From Agelas oroides (Eukaryota > Porifera > Demospongiae > Agelasida > Agelasidae), in the NCBI GenBank assembly GCA_949130485.1, contig OX422196.1, positions 7,049,054-7,113,053 on the forward strand: a DNA stretch of 64,000 nucleotides, written 5' to 3'. The notes below the pieces were generated by a model, which saw only the letters and a program-made list of their open reading frames with translations, ran no database searches and was not told the DNA's origin. Below are positions 30,901-41,500 of the stretch, in pieces (position 1 is the stretch's first letter; the number at the start of each line of letters is the position of its first letter). The position numbers and the translations under genes were made by a program.

Positions 30901-33900
30901 GACGCCAGGGGTCCATGTCTTCTCTCCTGGAAGCTGCATCCGCACTGTTTCTCCTGCACTCAGTGGGGGAAGTGGTTTTACCTGTCGATTGTAATAGAAC
31001 TTTTGCTTGTCTTTCAAGCTGTTCAGAGCTTGTTTGTCTTCAGAGGTTTCAAAACGGGGCTGTAACAGTGCTGTGTTGGTAGGCAGGAGTGTCTTGCATC
31101 GGCGCCCCAAGAACCTCTGTGCTGGGCTTGTGCTCATGCCCTCTGTTGGTGTGTTACGCCAATCTAGAAGTGCTCTGATCTCTGACTGGCCTGATTCTGC
31201 GCACTTGGTGAAGAGTCTCTTTACAGTCTTGACAGCATTTTCTGCCTTGCCATTGGACTGTGGATAGCGTGGAGAAGATGTAATATGCTCAAAACCCCAA
31301 CGTGTGGCAAATCTGCAGAATTCCTCAGAACTGAACTGTGGTCCATTGTCTGACACTAAAGTGTCTGGTGCACCATATCGTGCGAACATAATCATCAGGG
31401 CCTTAGTAATGCCGAGGGTGTTAGGCTTGCTAATATTCTCTACCTCGATATAGTTGCTATAATAGTCACTCACCACAAGCAGTGTGCGGCCCCTCAGCTC
31501 ACAGAGGTCAGCACCCACCTTCGACCATGGCCTTGCTGCAAACTCATGTTGTTGAATTGGCTCCTTGCTTTGGTGAGGTCGGTGAGCCATGCAGACATCA
31601 CACTTCGAGACATAGTCTTTCAGTTGTGTGGACATGCGAGGCCAGTACATGATGTCACGGGCACGTCGTAGGCACCCTTCTGTGCCAATGTGTGTTGAGT
31701 GCACGAGCTCTATCATCTCCTTCCTGAGTGTGTTAGGGATCACAATCAATGGTCCCTTGAAAACCAGTGAGTCTTGGACTGTGAGTTCGTCTCGAACATC
31801 ATAGTATGCAACCACACTCTCGCTTACTTGAGACTTATGTTCAGGCCATCCTGCCTGAATTGTTGCTCGGAGCTCTGTCAAGACCAGGTCGTCTGCTGAT
31901 GCCTGCTTGACTCTTTCCAATTGATCTGGAGGGATGGCAAGTAGCGCCGTGTGGTCAGTCTCTTCCAGCAGGTGTGTGAATGCACAGGTGTTGACCGCTG
32001 GTAGGTGTGCCCGGCTGAGAGTGTCTGCCAGGTACATCTCACTGCCTTTCTTGTATGTGAACTTGAGGCTGTACTTCTGGAGCCTTAGCAGCATTCTCTG
32101 CAATCGACTCGGTGCCTTGTACAGGGGCTTAGCAACAATGGATACCAGTGGCTGGTGATCGGTCTCTACATGCGCACACTCCCTCCCATAGACATAGGCT
32201 TCGAAATGGTCACAGGCAAACACAATGGCTAGTAGCTCCTTTTCTATTTGTGCATACCTGGTTTCTGTGGGTGTTAGGGCCCTGGATGCGTAGGCTACTG
32301 GTTGCCCTCCTTGTAGTAGAGCAGCACCGAGTCCAGACTGGGAGGCATCACACTGGAGGGTCACTTCCTCCTTCAGGTTGTAGTACCTCAGGACAGGGGT
32401 CTTGGAGACTGCTTCCTTGAGCTTCTCCAAGGCGGCTTGCTGGGGGTGATCCCAGGTCCACAGACTATCTTGGTGGGTGAGCTCTCTCAGTGGCTTAGTG
32501 AGGTCAGCGAGGTGGGGCAGGAACTTGCTCAGGTACTGTGCCAATCCTAGGAGGCGTTGCACTCCAGCCACATCTGTGGGTGGTGGCATCTCTTGAATTG
32601 CCTGAACCTTGTGGGGGTCCACTCGTAAGCCTTCTGCTGTTGCCACATGACCAATGAAGGGGACTTCTGTCTGTCGGAACTTGAGCTTTTCCTCGTTCAG
32701 CTTGAGATTCCTTTCCTCGCATCTCCTGAGGAAAGCACTCAGGTGGGCATCATGGGTTTTGCTCGCTTCCTCCTGTGACTCGCCAAACCCCACAACCACA
32801 AAGTCATCTGCCACAACTTCGACACCTTCTAGATCCTCCACGAGCTCGTGCATTCTCCGTTGGAATACTTCCGGAGCAGAGTTGATACCAAAGGGCATCC
32901 TCTTCCAGCGATACCTCCCAAAGGGGGTGTTGAAGGTGGTGAGCAGAGAAGACTCTTCATCGAGGGCAATGTGCCAGAACCCATGGCGTACATCGAGAGT
33001 TGTGAACAGCTTTGCTCCATGTAGGCGTGTTGCGATTTCCTCAATGGTGGGCAATGGGTAGTGCTCCCGCTGTATCGCTTTGTTGAGATCTTGTGGGTCG
33101 AGACACAAGCGTAAGTGGCCGTTTTTCTTGGGTAGAGCAACCAGTGAGCTGATCCAAGGAGTAGGTTGTGTTACGGGAGCGATGATGTCCTGTAGCACTA
33201 GCTCTTCCAGGGTAGACCGCAACTGCTCTCTGATAGCAACTGGGACACGTCGTGGTGCATGCTGTACAGGATCAACTCCGGTGTTGATTCTAATGTGGTA
33301 GTCGCCATCCAATAGTCCCACTCCATCTCCAAACACTAGTGGGTACCTCTGGATGACATCCTCCCTGGTCAGTGGAGCTTGCTTGCTGTCAACAGCATAG
33401 ATGTGGGCGTTTCCTGCAGGTGGTTTGTTCAGGTTGTCGTTGTCAAGGTAGGTCACTATCTTCATGCCGAGGCAGGCTTTCCTCCCAAGTATGGGCCGGA
33501 TGTCGTCCTGATTGACCAGCATGCAGTCCAACCTGCAGCGGTAGTCTCCTCGCCATACTCTGAGGAGTGTGGTCCCACAAACTGGAATCGTGGTGCCGCC
33601 ATATGCTGTGATCCTCTGCTGTGTTGGTGTCACATTCTTTAGGAGGTGGTCTTTGGTGGCCTTCTTGTACAGACTCAGGGGAACAACATTACACTGAGCC
33701 CCTGTGTCGACTTGGAATCGTAAGTAGTTTCCACTTTCGAGTTTGAGAGTGATCAGTTGGGTATCATCGAGGTTACCCGCAGGTCCTGTTTGAAACACCT
33801 CATCCCTGTCCTCGTCAGTTGCTACTGCCTTGACCGACCGCTGGCTGCGGCACTTTGCTGCAAAGTGGTTCCTCTTGCTGCACTTATTGCATGTCTTTCC

Positions 33901-36900
33901 TAGGGCAGGGCAGGCCTCTTTCTTGTGTTCATGTCTGTAGCCGCAGTTCCAACATTCTCGGTAGGTTGATTTCTCTCTCTCGGAAGACTTGGCCTGCTCC
34001 CTTCCCGGTTTGACTGCATGAATTGATGTGTTTGAATTCTCTTCCAAAACTTTCATCTGTAGTGACATGCTTTCGGCAGCTCGACAAATCTCATCTGTCT
34101 TGGCCAGTGTGAGGGCTGACTCTCGCAGTAGCCTTTCTCGGACTTTGCTGTCGCTAATGCCAAACACCAGGCGGTCTCTCAGAATCTCATCAGGCGTTAT
34201 TGCCTGGAAGTTGCAGTTCTCTCCTAGTTTCCTCAGGGTGGTTCGGTACTGATCGTATGTTTCTCCAGGCTGTTGTGATCGGCAGTTGAATCGGTACCTT
34301 TCGAAGGGGGTGCTTTTCCGCGGTTGGCAATACTCTTCGAACTTTGCTAACACAGGGTCTATTCTAGCATCGTCGCCGTCTGCTGCCCATCCCGTGAACG
34401 TGAAGAACACTTCTCGGGCCTCTTCCCCAATGACTGTGAGTAATGTGGCTACCTGCACTGCCTCATCTTTGCCTTTGAGTTCGGTTGCCAGTGCATAGCT
34501 AGTCCAGGCTCTCTTAAACTTTTTCCACTTCTCTGCTACTTGTGGATCGTGAATCTCTAACGGCTGTGGCGGTGGTAGTAGGTAGTTGCTAGTAGCCATC
34601 TCGGCTCTTCCTTGTCCGACGCTTTGTACTTGTAAACCTGCTCTCGTAGACTGTCTAATGGCTAGGGCCTATCCCACCGCTGCCACCATGTAACGATTGC
34701 CACTAAACTACTCACTTCCAGTCACTCTCACAGTCATGAACTCAAACTCAACAAGCACTGATAAATAACCACGAGGCGATCACATGATGACAAAATCATA
34801 ACCGATGACGTAATGGTGAATAATACAATAGATGCATGATACTGTTACAGGCATGTTCCTTACAAATGTTGCATAAAAGCAAAATTTCATTCTTGGGTTA
34901 CTTGCACCCCATATGTAGCTTTAGTTTACCCTGGAATCATGATAAATACTATGTGAGACTGACATGCTCTAAACGTAGGTAGTCACTTTCTAATGTCGCA
35001 GTGATACCTGGGTTTGGTTTTGAAGTCATCACAGGTCTGCACTATCTGATCATACAGAGCCTATAAAGAGATAAATTGAAAGGTCGTATCATGAAAGAAG
35101 TTTGAGGGTTTTATGCTTACAGTCGAACCCTGCTTAATGGACACCCCTCAACAGCGGACACCCACGATATAACGGACAATTTCAAAAGTCCCGACTGTCC
35201 CTCCATTCACTTCAATACTTAAAGCAAACCCTGAATAGCGGACACCCCGCTACTCTGTATAATGGACAGTTTTCGTGCTCCCAACTGTACGCAAACAATA
35301 CTTAACGCCGATTTAGTGGACGCTCGTCAAAATTTTCAGCAAGATTGTCTGCCATCGCTGCTGGAGTTAACAACTTGACATTATTTAGATTAGCGCTGTT
35401 ACTCGTAGTACTAGCCTCTGCTTAGCCTTCCCACCAGCGTACAGCAAGGAAAAGCTCTGAAAAGACAGCCACGTTGTGCTCAACACCCCGATTACGCATA
35501 CCATGCCTACCTGAAATACACCCCTGAATTAGGGAGACCTTGCTATAAGGGACAAAAGGTTGGTCCCCAATGGTGTCTGCTATAGAGAGGTTCCACTGTA
35601 AATGTCTGAAGAGCCACTAATCTGTCTGTGTCATCCAGGTATATAAACTTACCTGACATTTTTTACATTTCGATGTATGCCTGCAAGAGCGCTTGATGAT
35701 GTCATTATTAGAAAATAATGTCATCATGCGCTCTTGCTACCTTCTACAGGATATGTACCAACCCAGGCATGATACTCAATTATCTGGCTAGGTAATGTAC
35801 ATTTTCAGGGTAAGTACCTGGGTATTTTTCCATTAAATTTGTGTAATTTCATCTTATTCTAGAACTCCCTTATCCAGATTCTTAACTGGAAGTGACTTCT
35901 TACATCAGAAAAGAGTCCATGTCCGTGATAGAAGTCCACGTGAATCTTGAGTCCTGTCTCGTGTCCACATGCTCCTACCTGATTTCCTATACATCCATTG
36001 CCAACCTAGAAGATAAGGCACATGAGTTAGTGCTGTTTTGGTAAAATGGTTTATGTTTTTAGTTAGTTAAAACAACTGTTACAACTACAACGTTCTGGAT
36101 TATGTTTACTGACAATAATAATGAAATTCCTGGTGGGTGATGGACTGATAAATTGTTTTGAGTATTTACCAAAACCTCCCTGCTATTATGCATGAATAGA
36201 CACAACTTTCCTCTTTATTAACTACAAACAACATCCTAACTAAATAAGACACTGAAGATACAGTTGCTGATAGCTGTGAATAAGGGTCGCTTTAGCCATA
36301 AACTATGCTGCACTTTGTTTCACTTCAACAAAATGGGTTTGTAGGTTATGTAGAAAGAGGATCACTTTGATCAAAGCAGTTACAGTATTTACCTAGCTTA
36401 TGTCCACATAGATGGCTAAATCATTGAATTATGCTGGACATTACCAGCGTATTGCATCTGGCAAGTGTGTTCTAAGTTGAAAGTTTGCTGGACGTCATCT
36501 GGCAAATGTGTTCTTAGGTTGAGAGTTTGCTGGACATTCTACATTCACAGGGGCACTTTGCTTTTAATGTCTTATTTAGTTAGGATGTTGTTTACACTGT
36601 ATTGGCTTGTTACCATGAAGCCTTTCAAGTTGATGTGGGTGGCAGTGGCCTGCTGGTTCATCAATCTGATTGTGTTCACAAGTGTTGGCACATAGATGCC
36701 TGCATACGACTCACCACTATAATGGGAAGAAGAAAGGTCTAAGAGTATTAGCACTAGCTGAAGCAACTTGTTAATGAAAGTCCAAGCTTGCTTATCTCTG
36801 TTATAGGAAGCTTTCATAACTGAAGACATGCACTTTGGCAAGTGGGTTTAGTAAGAGGATGTGGGTTTAGATACCCTACCAGACAGGATGTTAGCACTGT

Positions 36901-38426
36901 CTATCTGTCGACATGCTTCTTCTCTTTGTACTTGTTTCAGTGCAATAAAAATGCAATACTGATATAAACTGCTTTGTTGTAAATGCTATACAAGAACACT
37001 GTTAGTGCACATACGTGACATAGAAGTCGTGGGTACTGTATTCCGAGTAGTTGCTGAACCAGTTGACAAGGAATTTATAGTTGTCAAGGGCAGTCTTGTT
37101 ATCGTCTGTGTTGTAGTCCATGTTGTCTGAGTATGAGAACCCAACACCGGCAGGAGCCTCCACTTTGTGAGGAAGATGGGGGGTGTGGTATAAGATAGCA
37201 CATCTCCAAGGGTCTACATACGTAGGTACTATCAAGCTTTACACAGTTATGTATGTAGCTATAGATACATGCATGTGCATGGAGTGCCAGAAATTGTATG
37301 TGACTTACAGAAGATCATGTTGGCAATGTTGGACCAGGCGTATGGATTTGCAATGAGAGGAGGAATGGTGGCATTTGCAGCTCCATCACTGTGGGTGTAT
37401 ATAGAGGGGATTAACAAACTAGATAATAAGGTCTTGCTCAGACCTATAGGAGTTGAGAACTAGGAGTGAGACTACCAGCTATAGCAACCTGCGGTTGAAA
37501 TGCAGTGGTCCATTTTCGTTGAAATAGCCATCAAGAGAGCTGCAACCAGGCCCTCCATTCTAGAATGAAGAGCATGCATGCATAAAAATACATAGATGAT
37601 CTGAGTCACATGAGTCATGTGATGATGAAAGTATTTAATTAGCTGCAAAGGAAACCATAAGTATGCAAGTCAGCAGTTTGGCAACCTCTACGCCCACACT
37701 TTGTTTAACATGCAGCTGGCCGAATTATCACTTGGCATGTAAAAGTATGGTCAAAAAGTCATTACTTTTGCATTTCTAGGGCAACATAATAATTATGGGG
37801 TCGGAAGGAATTATACATTGGTTAAAACTACAATGGATCAAAATCTACACTCAGGACTGCATTGAAACTTACCAGCCACAGAACCACTGGATCCGTTTTT
37901 GGGTCATGGGCACTCTCCACAAACCTGTACGAAATGGTGTGTTTAACATTGTGACATAGCAATGCATTCTCCAGTATTTCAGTGTGGAAAAGTTTTCAGG
38001 GGAACTGATAGTTACGGTCTGTACGGAATAGCTAGAACTCTAGTGTTTGGATAGTGAACGGCTTATAGCTACAGTACTGGTTCGATGGCGATAACAATCT
38101 ACTACAAAAGTGCGAGCTCTGCAGCTGCCAACCCTGCATTCAGTTTTGCAGTCACACTCACAGGATAAATCTAGGTACTCCAGACTATGCAAAAATTCTG
38201 CAGCAGACAAAGAGATTTGCAGTTGTAGATCTGATACTCACCAGTAATGGAGATATTTCCCGGTCGTCGCATCAATCTGGATGTATCCGCTGTACTGTGT
38301 CGTCGGAAGAGGACCATCCCAGCCCGGCAGCGACTTCACCAAGTGTTCGGGGATGTCCGAGAGGGCCGGGTGACTCAATACGAGAACGCTCAGCAGTAGA
38401 AGCACGAAGCTTGGACGGCAGTTCAT
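27947..38426 (-). CDS. Serine carboxypeptidase, cathepsin A-like (S10)
   Basis: About 15 exons. Exon 1 (38426 to about 38243) has a signal peptide (FVLLLLSVLVLSHPALS) and then LPGW..TQYSGYI..GKYLHYW. Later exons: FVESAHDPKTDPVVLWL (37.9 kb), NGGPGCSSLDGYFNENGP (37.5 kb), EAPAGVGFSYSDN (37.1 kb), YSGESYAGIYVPTL with the catalytic Ser (36.7 kb), GNGCIGNQ (36.0 kb), then 35.0, 30.0, 29.8 and 29.5 kb. YNGDVDGCVPYNG carries the catalytic Asp (29.0 kb). WTSGLGFKVMDGWRPW is at 28.9 kb, VTVKGSGHM with the catalytic His at 28.1 kb, and VPQFRPEQAFAMFERFIKDQPF plus the stop at 27947. The triad is complete, so an active secreted or lysosomal enzyme is expected; in vertebrates cathepsin A also protects beta-galactosidase and neuraminidase. 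The intron between 35.0 and 30.06 kb is swollen by an LTR element. Confidence 0.9.
28190..28273. repeat. 38-bp tandem repeat in carboxypeptidase intron
   Basis: About 2.3 units of TATAGTCACATGATGCTAG followed by TCACACAAYCTTAC. Confidence 0.75.
28276..28519. mobile_element. CAGTCC-type MITE, best copy
   Basis: Ends CATATGTGGCAGTCCCTGTA and its near inverse. The whole 244 bp folds back on itself (core GGGCTCATACG..CATATGAGCCC). Related to 2618-2838 and 47040-47222. Confidence 0.8.
28525..28835. mobile_element. 311-bp MITE with 9-bp TSD
   Basis: Ends TACTCTCGTCCTCAGACC and GGGCTGGGCACGAGGCTA, arms including GTCGAATTTCTTGGGC. Perfect TSD TATGTATCC (28516-28524, 28836-28844). It inserted into the terminal bases of the CAGTCC-type MITE. 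Confidence 0.88.
29096..29355. mobile_element. 260-bp MITE related to 9000-10142
   Basis: Same 85-bp termini as the element at 9000, and an interior block (ACCACAAATGGAGTTGAAAG) shared with it in inverted orientation. The flanks match at only 6 of 9 bases (CACCGGAGT/TATCAGAGT). Confidence 0.8.
29598..29755. repeat. 16-bp tandem repeat in carboxypeptidase intron
   Basis: About ten units of CCTCAGTTAACACAAA, close to homogeneous. Confidence 0.9.
30087..30367. mobile_element. 281-bp MITE, TSD split by the LTR element
   Basis: Ends TAGCCTTGTTCCCAGGCCTC and GAGGCCTGAGAATGAGGCTA. Left TSD GGCATGCTC (30078-30086). The right partner GGCATGTTC is broken: GGCAT at 30368-30372, with the rest resuming after the LTR element at 34850. 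Confidence 0.85.
30373..30533 (-). repeat. 3' LTR (161 bp)
   Basis: Identical to 34689-34849. TG..CA ends. Very short LTR. Confidence 0.95.
30598..34599 (-). CDS. Gag-Pol polyprotein of the Ty3/gypsy element
   Basis: 1,333 aa in a single frame, no gag/pol frameshift. Gag-like N-terminus (WKKFKRAWTSY..LLTVIGEEAREVFFTF). A CCHC knuckle lies at about 237-250, after a less regular Cys cluster (217-230). Protease DTGAQ is at about 298. Reverse transcriptase follows with LFTTLDVRHGFWHI and VVADDFVVVG (Val-Ala-Asp-Asp in the YxDD position). RNase H has QCDASQSGLGAALLQ and TDHQPL, and the integrase has an HHCC region and SDNGPQFSS..YPQSNGKAE. The order PR-RT-RH-IN defines Ty3/gypsy. The gag style resembles the mag/SURL lineage of marine invertebrates. 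All domains look intact. Confidence 0.95.
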   Translation of the reverse strand: MATSNYLLPPPQPLEIHDPQVAEKWKKFKRAWTSYALATELKGKDEAVQVATLLTVIGEEAREVFFTFTGWAADGDDARIDPVLAKFEEYCQPRKSTPFERYRFNCRSQQPGETYDQYRTTLRKLGENCNFQAITPDEILRDRLVFGISDSKVRERLLRESALTLAKTDEICRAAESMSLQMKVLEENSNTSIHAVKPGREQAKSSEREKSTYRECWNCGYRHEHKKEACPALGKTCNKCSKRNHFAAKCRSQRSVKAVATDEDRDEVFQTGPAGNLDDTQLITLKLESGNYLRFQVDTGAQCNVVPLSLYKKATKDHLLKNVTPTQQRITAYGGTTIPVCGTTLLRVWRGDYRCRLDCMLVNQDDIRPILGRKACLGMKIVTYLDNDNLNKPPAGNAHIYAVDSKQAPLTREDVIQRYPLVFGDGVGLLDGDYHIRINTGVDPVQHAPRRVPVAIREQLRSTLEELVLQDIIAPVTQPTPWISSLVALPKKNGHLRLCLDPQDLNKAIQREHYPLPTIEEIATRLHGAKLFTTLDVRHGFWHIALDEESSLLTTFNTPFGRYRWKRMPFGINSAPEVFQRRMHELVEDLEGVEVVADDFVVVGFGESQEEASKTHDAHLSAFLRRCEERNLKLNEEKLKFRQTEVPFIGHVATAEGLRVDPHKVQAIQEMPPPTDVAGVQRLLGLAQYLSKFLPHLADLTKPLRELTHQDSLWTWDHPQQAALEKLKEAVSKTPVLRYYNLKEEVTLQCDASQSGLGAALLQGGQPVAYASRALTPTETRYAQIEKELLAIVFACDHFEAYVYGRECAHVETDHQPLVSIVAKPLYKAPSRLQRMLLRLQKYSLKFTYKKGSEMYLADTLSRAHLPAVNTCAFTHLLEETDHTALLAIPPDQLERVKQASADDLVLTELRATIQAGWPEHKSQVSESVVAYYDVRDELTVQDSLVFKGPLIVIPNTLRKEMIELVHSTHIGTEGCLRRARDIMYWPRMSTQLKDYVSKCDVCMAHRPHQSKEPIQQHEFAARPWSKVGADLCELRGRTLLVVSDYYSNYIEVENISKPNTLGITKALMIMFARYGAPDTLVSDNGPQFSSEEFCRFATRWGFEHITSSPRYPQSNGKAENAVKTVKRLFTKCAESGQSEIRALLDWRNTPTEGMSTSPAQRFLGRRCKTLLPTNTALLQPRFETSEDKQALNSLKDKQKFYYNRQVKPLPPLSAGETVRMQLPGEKTWTPGVCTGQSGPRSYKVKVGDQEYRRNRRQLIQTNESPPLPHIPATPTGPRSFETTPETTQGDTLETTPTQIEENPKVPTSPVEPRRSSRIRKKPDWFSKHADDG
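34689..34849 (-). repeat. 5' LTR (161 bp)
   Basis: Identical partner of 30373-30533; the promoter end of the element on the minus strand. Confidence 0.95.
35120..35598. mobile_element. pogo/Tigger-like MITE
   Basis: Begins CAGTCGAACCCTGCTTAATGG and ends GAGAGGTTCCACTG, with TA on both sides. The interior has repeats of the ATAGCGGACACC type usual in such elements. Carboxypeptidase intron. Confidence 0.75.
35684..35736. mobile_element. 53-bp CAAGAGCGC hairpin
   Basis: CAAGAGCGCTTGATGATGTC and its near inverse around a 4-nt loop. Same terminal 9 bp as the 261-bp element at 22965. Flanks do not match. Confidence 0.65.
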
Positions 38427-38578
38427 CTTGTCAGTGGTGCTTTGGTTTTGCAACGCGATCGAACGGATCGGAAGACGTTCAGTTGTCATGTGACACAAGG
38501 GGTGGGGCTGCCTATACGCGTGCGCATGCGTGCATTTAGCTAGCGGGTGAGCAAGCAGCTGCTGCTGGGACAGGAGAG
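38427..38578. promoter_or_regulatory. Divergent promoter, carboxypeptidase / CatSper subunit
   Basis: Only 152 bp between opposite start codons. Contains TGCGCATGCGTG at 38521-38532, a match to the NRF1 palindrome known from animal bidirectional promoters. No TATA box. Confidence 0.6.
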
Positions 38579-41500
38579 ATGGTAAAGGTTCTACTAGCTT
38601 TGGGACTCTGGTTCCTCACTGTAGGGTGCCAGCAGTGCCAGGCTTTGGCCTGCCCTGGATACAGCCGGCAGTACACAGTGAGATTGGAGGGAAATGACCT
38701 GGTGATTGGCATCAGCTGCAGCAGTACATTATGCAAGGTACGTCAATCCACGCGTCTACAACGTATAACATCTTCTGATGATCTGTGCATGTGCTGTGCA
38801 GTGTGCACGTGATCATTCCAGTAAACAGAAGCTGCCATGTACACTCATGGATAACAGAGGCCTTACTTTCTACAGAGATATGAGACAGTTACATCTCATA
38901 TATCTAAACTTTCTATATATAACAGAGCTGGCGGCACTGCAATGGTACAGGTAGCTAGCTGCTGTGTTTGTCAACATTAATAGAGATGTGCAGAAATTTA
39001 AACACTAGCTTCCGGGAGTGGAGGAAAATACCAGCTTTTGGCAGTTCGTTGCCTGGGGTTGTTTTGGTGTTGCAGTATATGTCTCATGAGACTGTGTGGT
39101 TTTCCTTCGCGTCCTTTGGAGGGGACGTTAAGCCGTCGGTCCTGGGGAACCCCTTAAAATTAGCCTAAGTGCTATTGGGGATTTCCTCGTTAACTGGGTC
39201 TTCCCAGGTAAACCATAACAACAACAAAAAAAGTGGTATTCATAAAGGGGGGTAAAAGTAGTAAATACCAACTGAAATCAAAGGATCACGCATGTGGTCT
39301 GAAGCAAACACGTAACCACTGATAGCAGCTTTGTTGTCACTGCTCACAGTGTCAGTTGCCATCACAAACAACACCAGCCGTGGTTGAAGTTCAGCCTCTG
39401 GTTCACGTATCTACATGCCCAATGCCACCATCTCAAGAGCCCAGGGTCTCTGCCAACATTTCCCATGGACTTTTAGCAGCAGCTCAGAAAGTTCATTTGG
39501 AGGAAGGTTAGTTGAAAGTACTATGGTGTGCATAAACAAATATTTTATCTGAGATGTAATAGATGTTGTTCTTTGATATTCATCCAGATTACAAGTACTG
39601 GAGTTTAGAGCTACCGGACCATTTCCAAGGTGCCAGATGCATTGATGTACATGTTGAAGGCTCCATCACAGGTCCTGGACCTACTATTGCTGAAACAAGG
39701 TGGGCAGGTTCAAAAACCACACCATTTCAGAAACATTTAAAACACGCACATCTGCAGCCAAATAAGTCACTTTCAACTAGACTACAAGCTAACTGTACAT
39801 GATGGATCAAACTTGTGCATGTACCCTTGTGTGCAGGACGAAGCTATGGCATGAGCTCCCTGAACTCCCTGTGGCAGATCAAGAGGCAGCAGTATGTGCG
39901 AGTGAACAAGGTGAACTGTGGCTTAAAACTGTGTTGTCCCTAGCTGATCATGAAACTTTTTCATCATTTGAATCTTGTTTGAGTGCAGAGTCATGTGAAG
40001 TTCTGGACACAAGCAGCTATGTCACCACTGTGGCCCTCATCAAGAATGGGACAAGATATTTTGTGGAATATCTAGAGAGTGGTGAGTGAAGTGAAGAAGT
40101 CATCATAACCTACAAACATGCATGTTAGTGGAAAACACTTTGCAGGGCATAGGACTGTTTTACCACTGTTGGCTGCCATACGAGATCAAGGTAATTACAT
40201 TCTTCATGCTGTCATCCCTTGCATGTAAATTCTTAAGTACTTGTACATTTACAACTCTCCTACCTTCTAGTTCTGGGCTACAACTGCACCCCCTGCTGGA
40301 TTCTAGTTGAAGAGAATGCAACTGAAGGAGAGAACTGTGTGTTGTTTACACCGTCCAGAGTGTATGCTGTCTCAAAGAACGAGATGTACATCACAGGCAA
40401 TGGCCTACTATACAGGTAATACCGTCATGTATATCAGTATTCACTGGGTGGTGGGTGAGTCACATGGAACTATGCTACGTTGCCAGCCCAAACAGAGGTG
40501 ACACATTCTACCAATTACTGCTCCCACACCAGGAGTACCAAATTGGCTCCATTGCATTCTCTCAAGACAAAACATTTGCCTTCACCATCTTAAGCAGTGA
40601 GGTACGTACCTGATAGCTAAGTATAAGGTATGTGCTATACTGCAATAACCTGCTGTTATAATTACTACTGTGTTTGTCAGGTCATTGCTATCTGGATTGG
40701 GTTCACTGGTTCTGCTGACATCCTGCAAGTGTTCCCCTCTGAGCTAACCCAAAGAATTCGGGAGAGATGCAACTTCACTTGGGATGACTCGGTGCTCAGA
40801 AATGCTACGCTGTTGTTTGACAGTCAAGAAGACCTTGAGATCATAGTAAGATTCACTTGGTAGCAATTCTAATTTTGTTGTGAAACTTTGCTTTGTGTCC
40901 ATCTGCCTCACATAGGTCAGTGAGACAGTTTCAATGAGGTTTCCACTGCCACTACTTATCTCAAGTGCTGCAATGTACATGCACCATGACATGAATGTTT
41001 CTCATCTTGGCCTTCCCTTGTGGCTCCCTGCTGTCAACTACACCCAGCATCCACTGGCATTCAGCAACAATGGTGGACTTTACCATGAGCAGCTAATCAG
41101 TGCATCACATAATCTTCTAATGTCATTGCAATCCTGCTCCTTTGTGGAGATGCATGTCGAAGCAACTTCTTGTGGTACAATAACAAGGTCCAAGCTACAG
41201 GTGGTGAAGGAAGGAGCACTGAAATGGATCGATGAGCTCTCACTTGCCGAGAACAACTGCAACATTTCAGCACATAACCTGCCAAAAGATATATTCCTTG
41301 GAAAGTCAGCAAGCTACAATTTTTTGGTCCACTTTGTGATGAATCCATCCATTCTAGGTAACTTGATAATTGACTGTGTCACAGAGGTTTATACTGCATG
41401 AGATCTCCATCAGAGTATTGTGTGGAGAATCTAGCTCTAGATAGCTATCTACATGCGTGCAAGTTCTTTCTCTCTCTGTTAGACCCTTCCAGTTTCTACT

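Larger units (their letters stand above)
30373..34849 (-). mobile_element. Intact Ty3/gypsy LTR retrotransposon
   Basis: 4,477 bp with two identical 161-bp LTRs beginning TGTAAC and ending GTTACA (30373-30533, 34689-34849), 5-bp TSD GGCAT, and one uninterrupted gag-pol frame. A purine tract AAAAGGAAAGA directly precedes the 3' LTR on the minus strand; a TGGTGGCAGCGGTGGG sequence directly follows the 5' LTR, where a primer-binding site is expected. Identical LTRs and an open frame mean a recent insertion. It lies in a carboxypeptidase intron, transcribed in the same direction as the gene. Confidence 0.95.
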
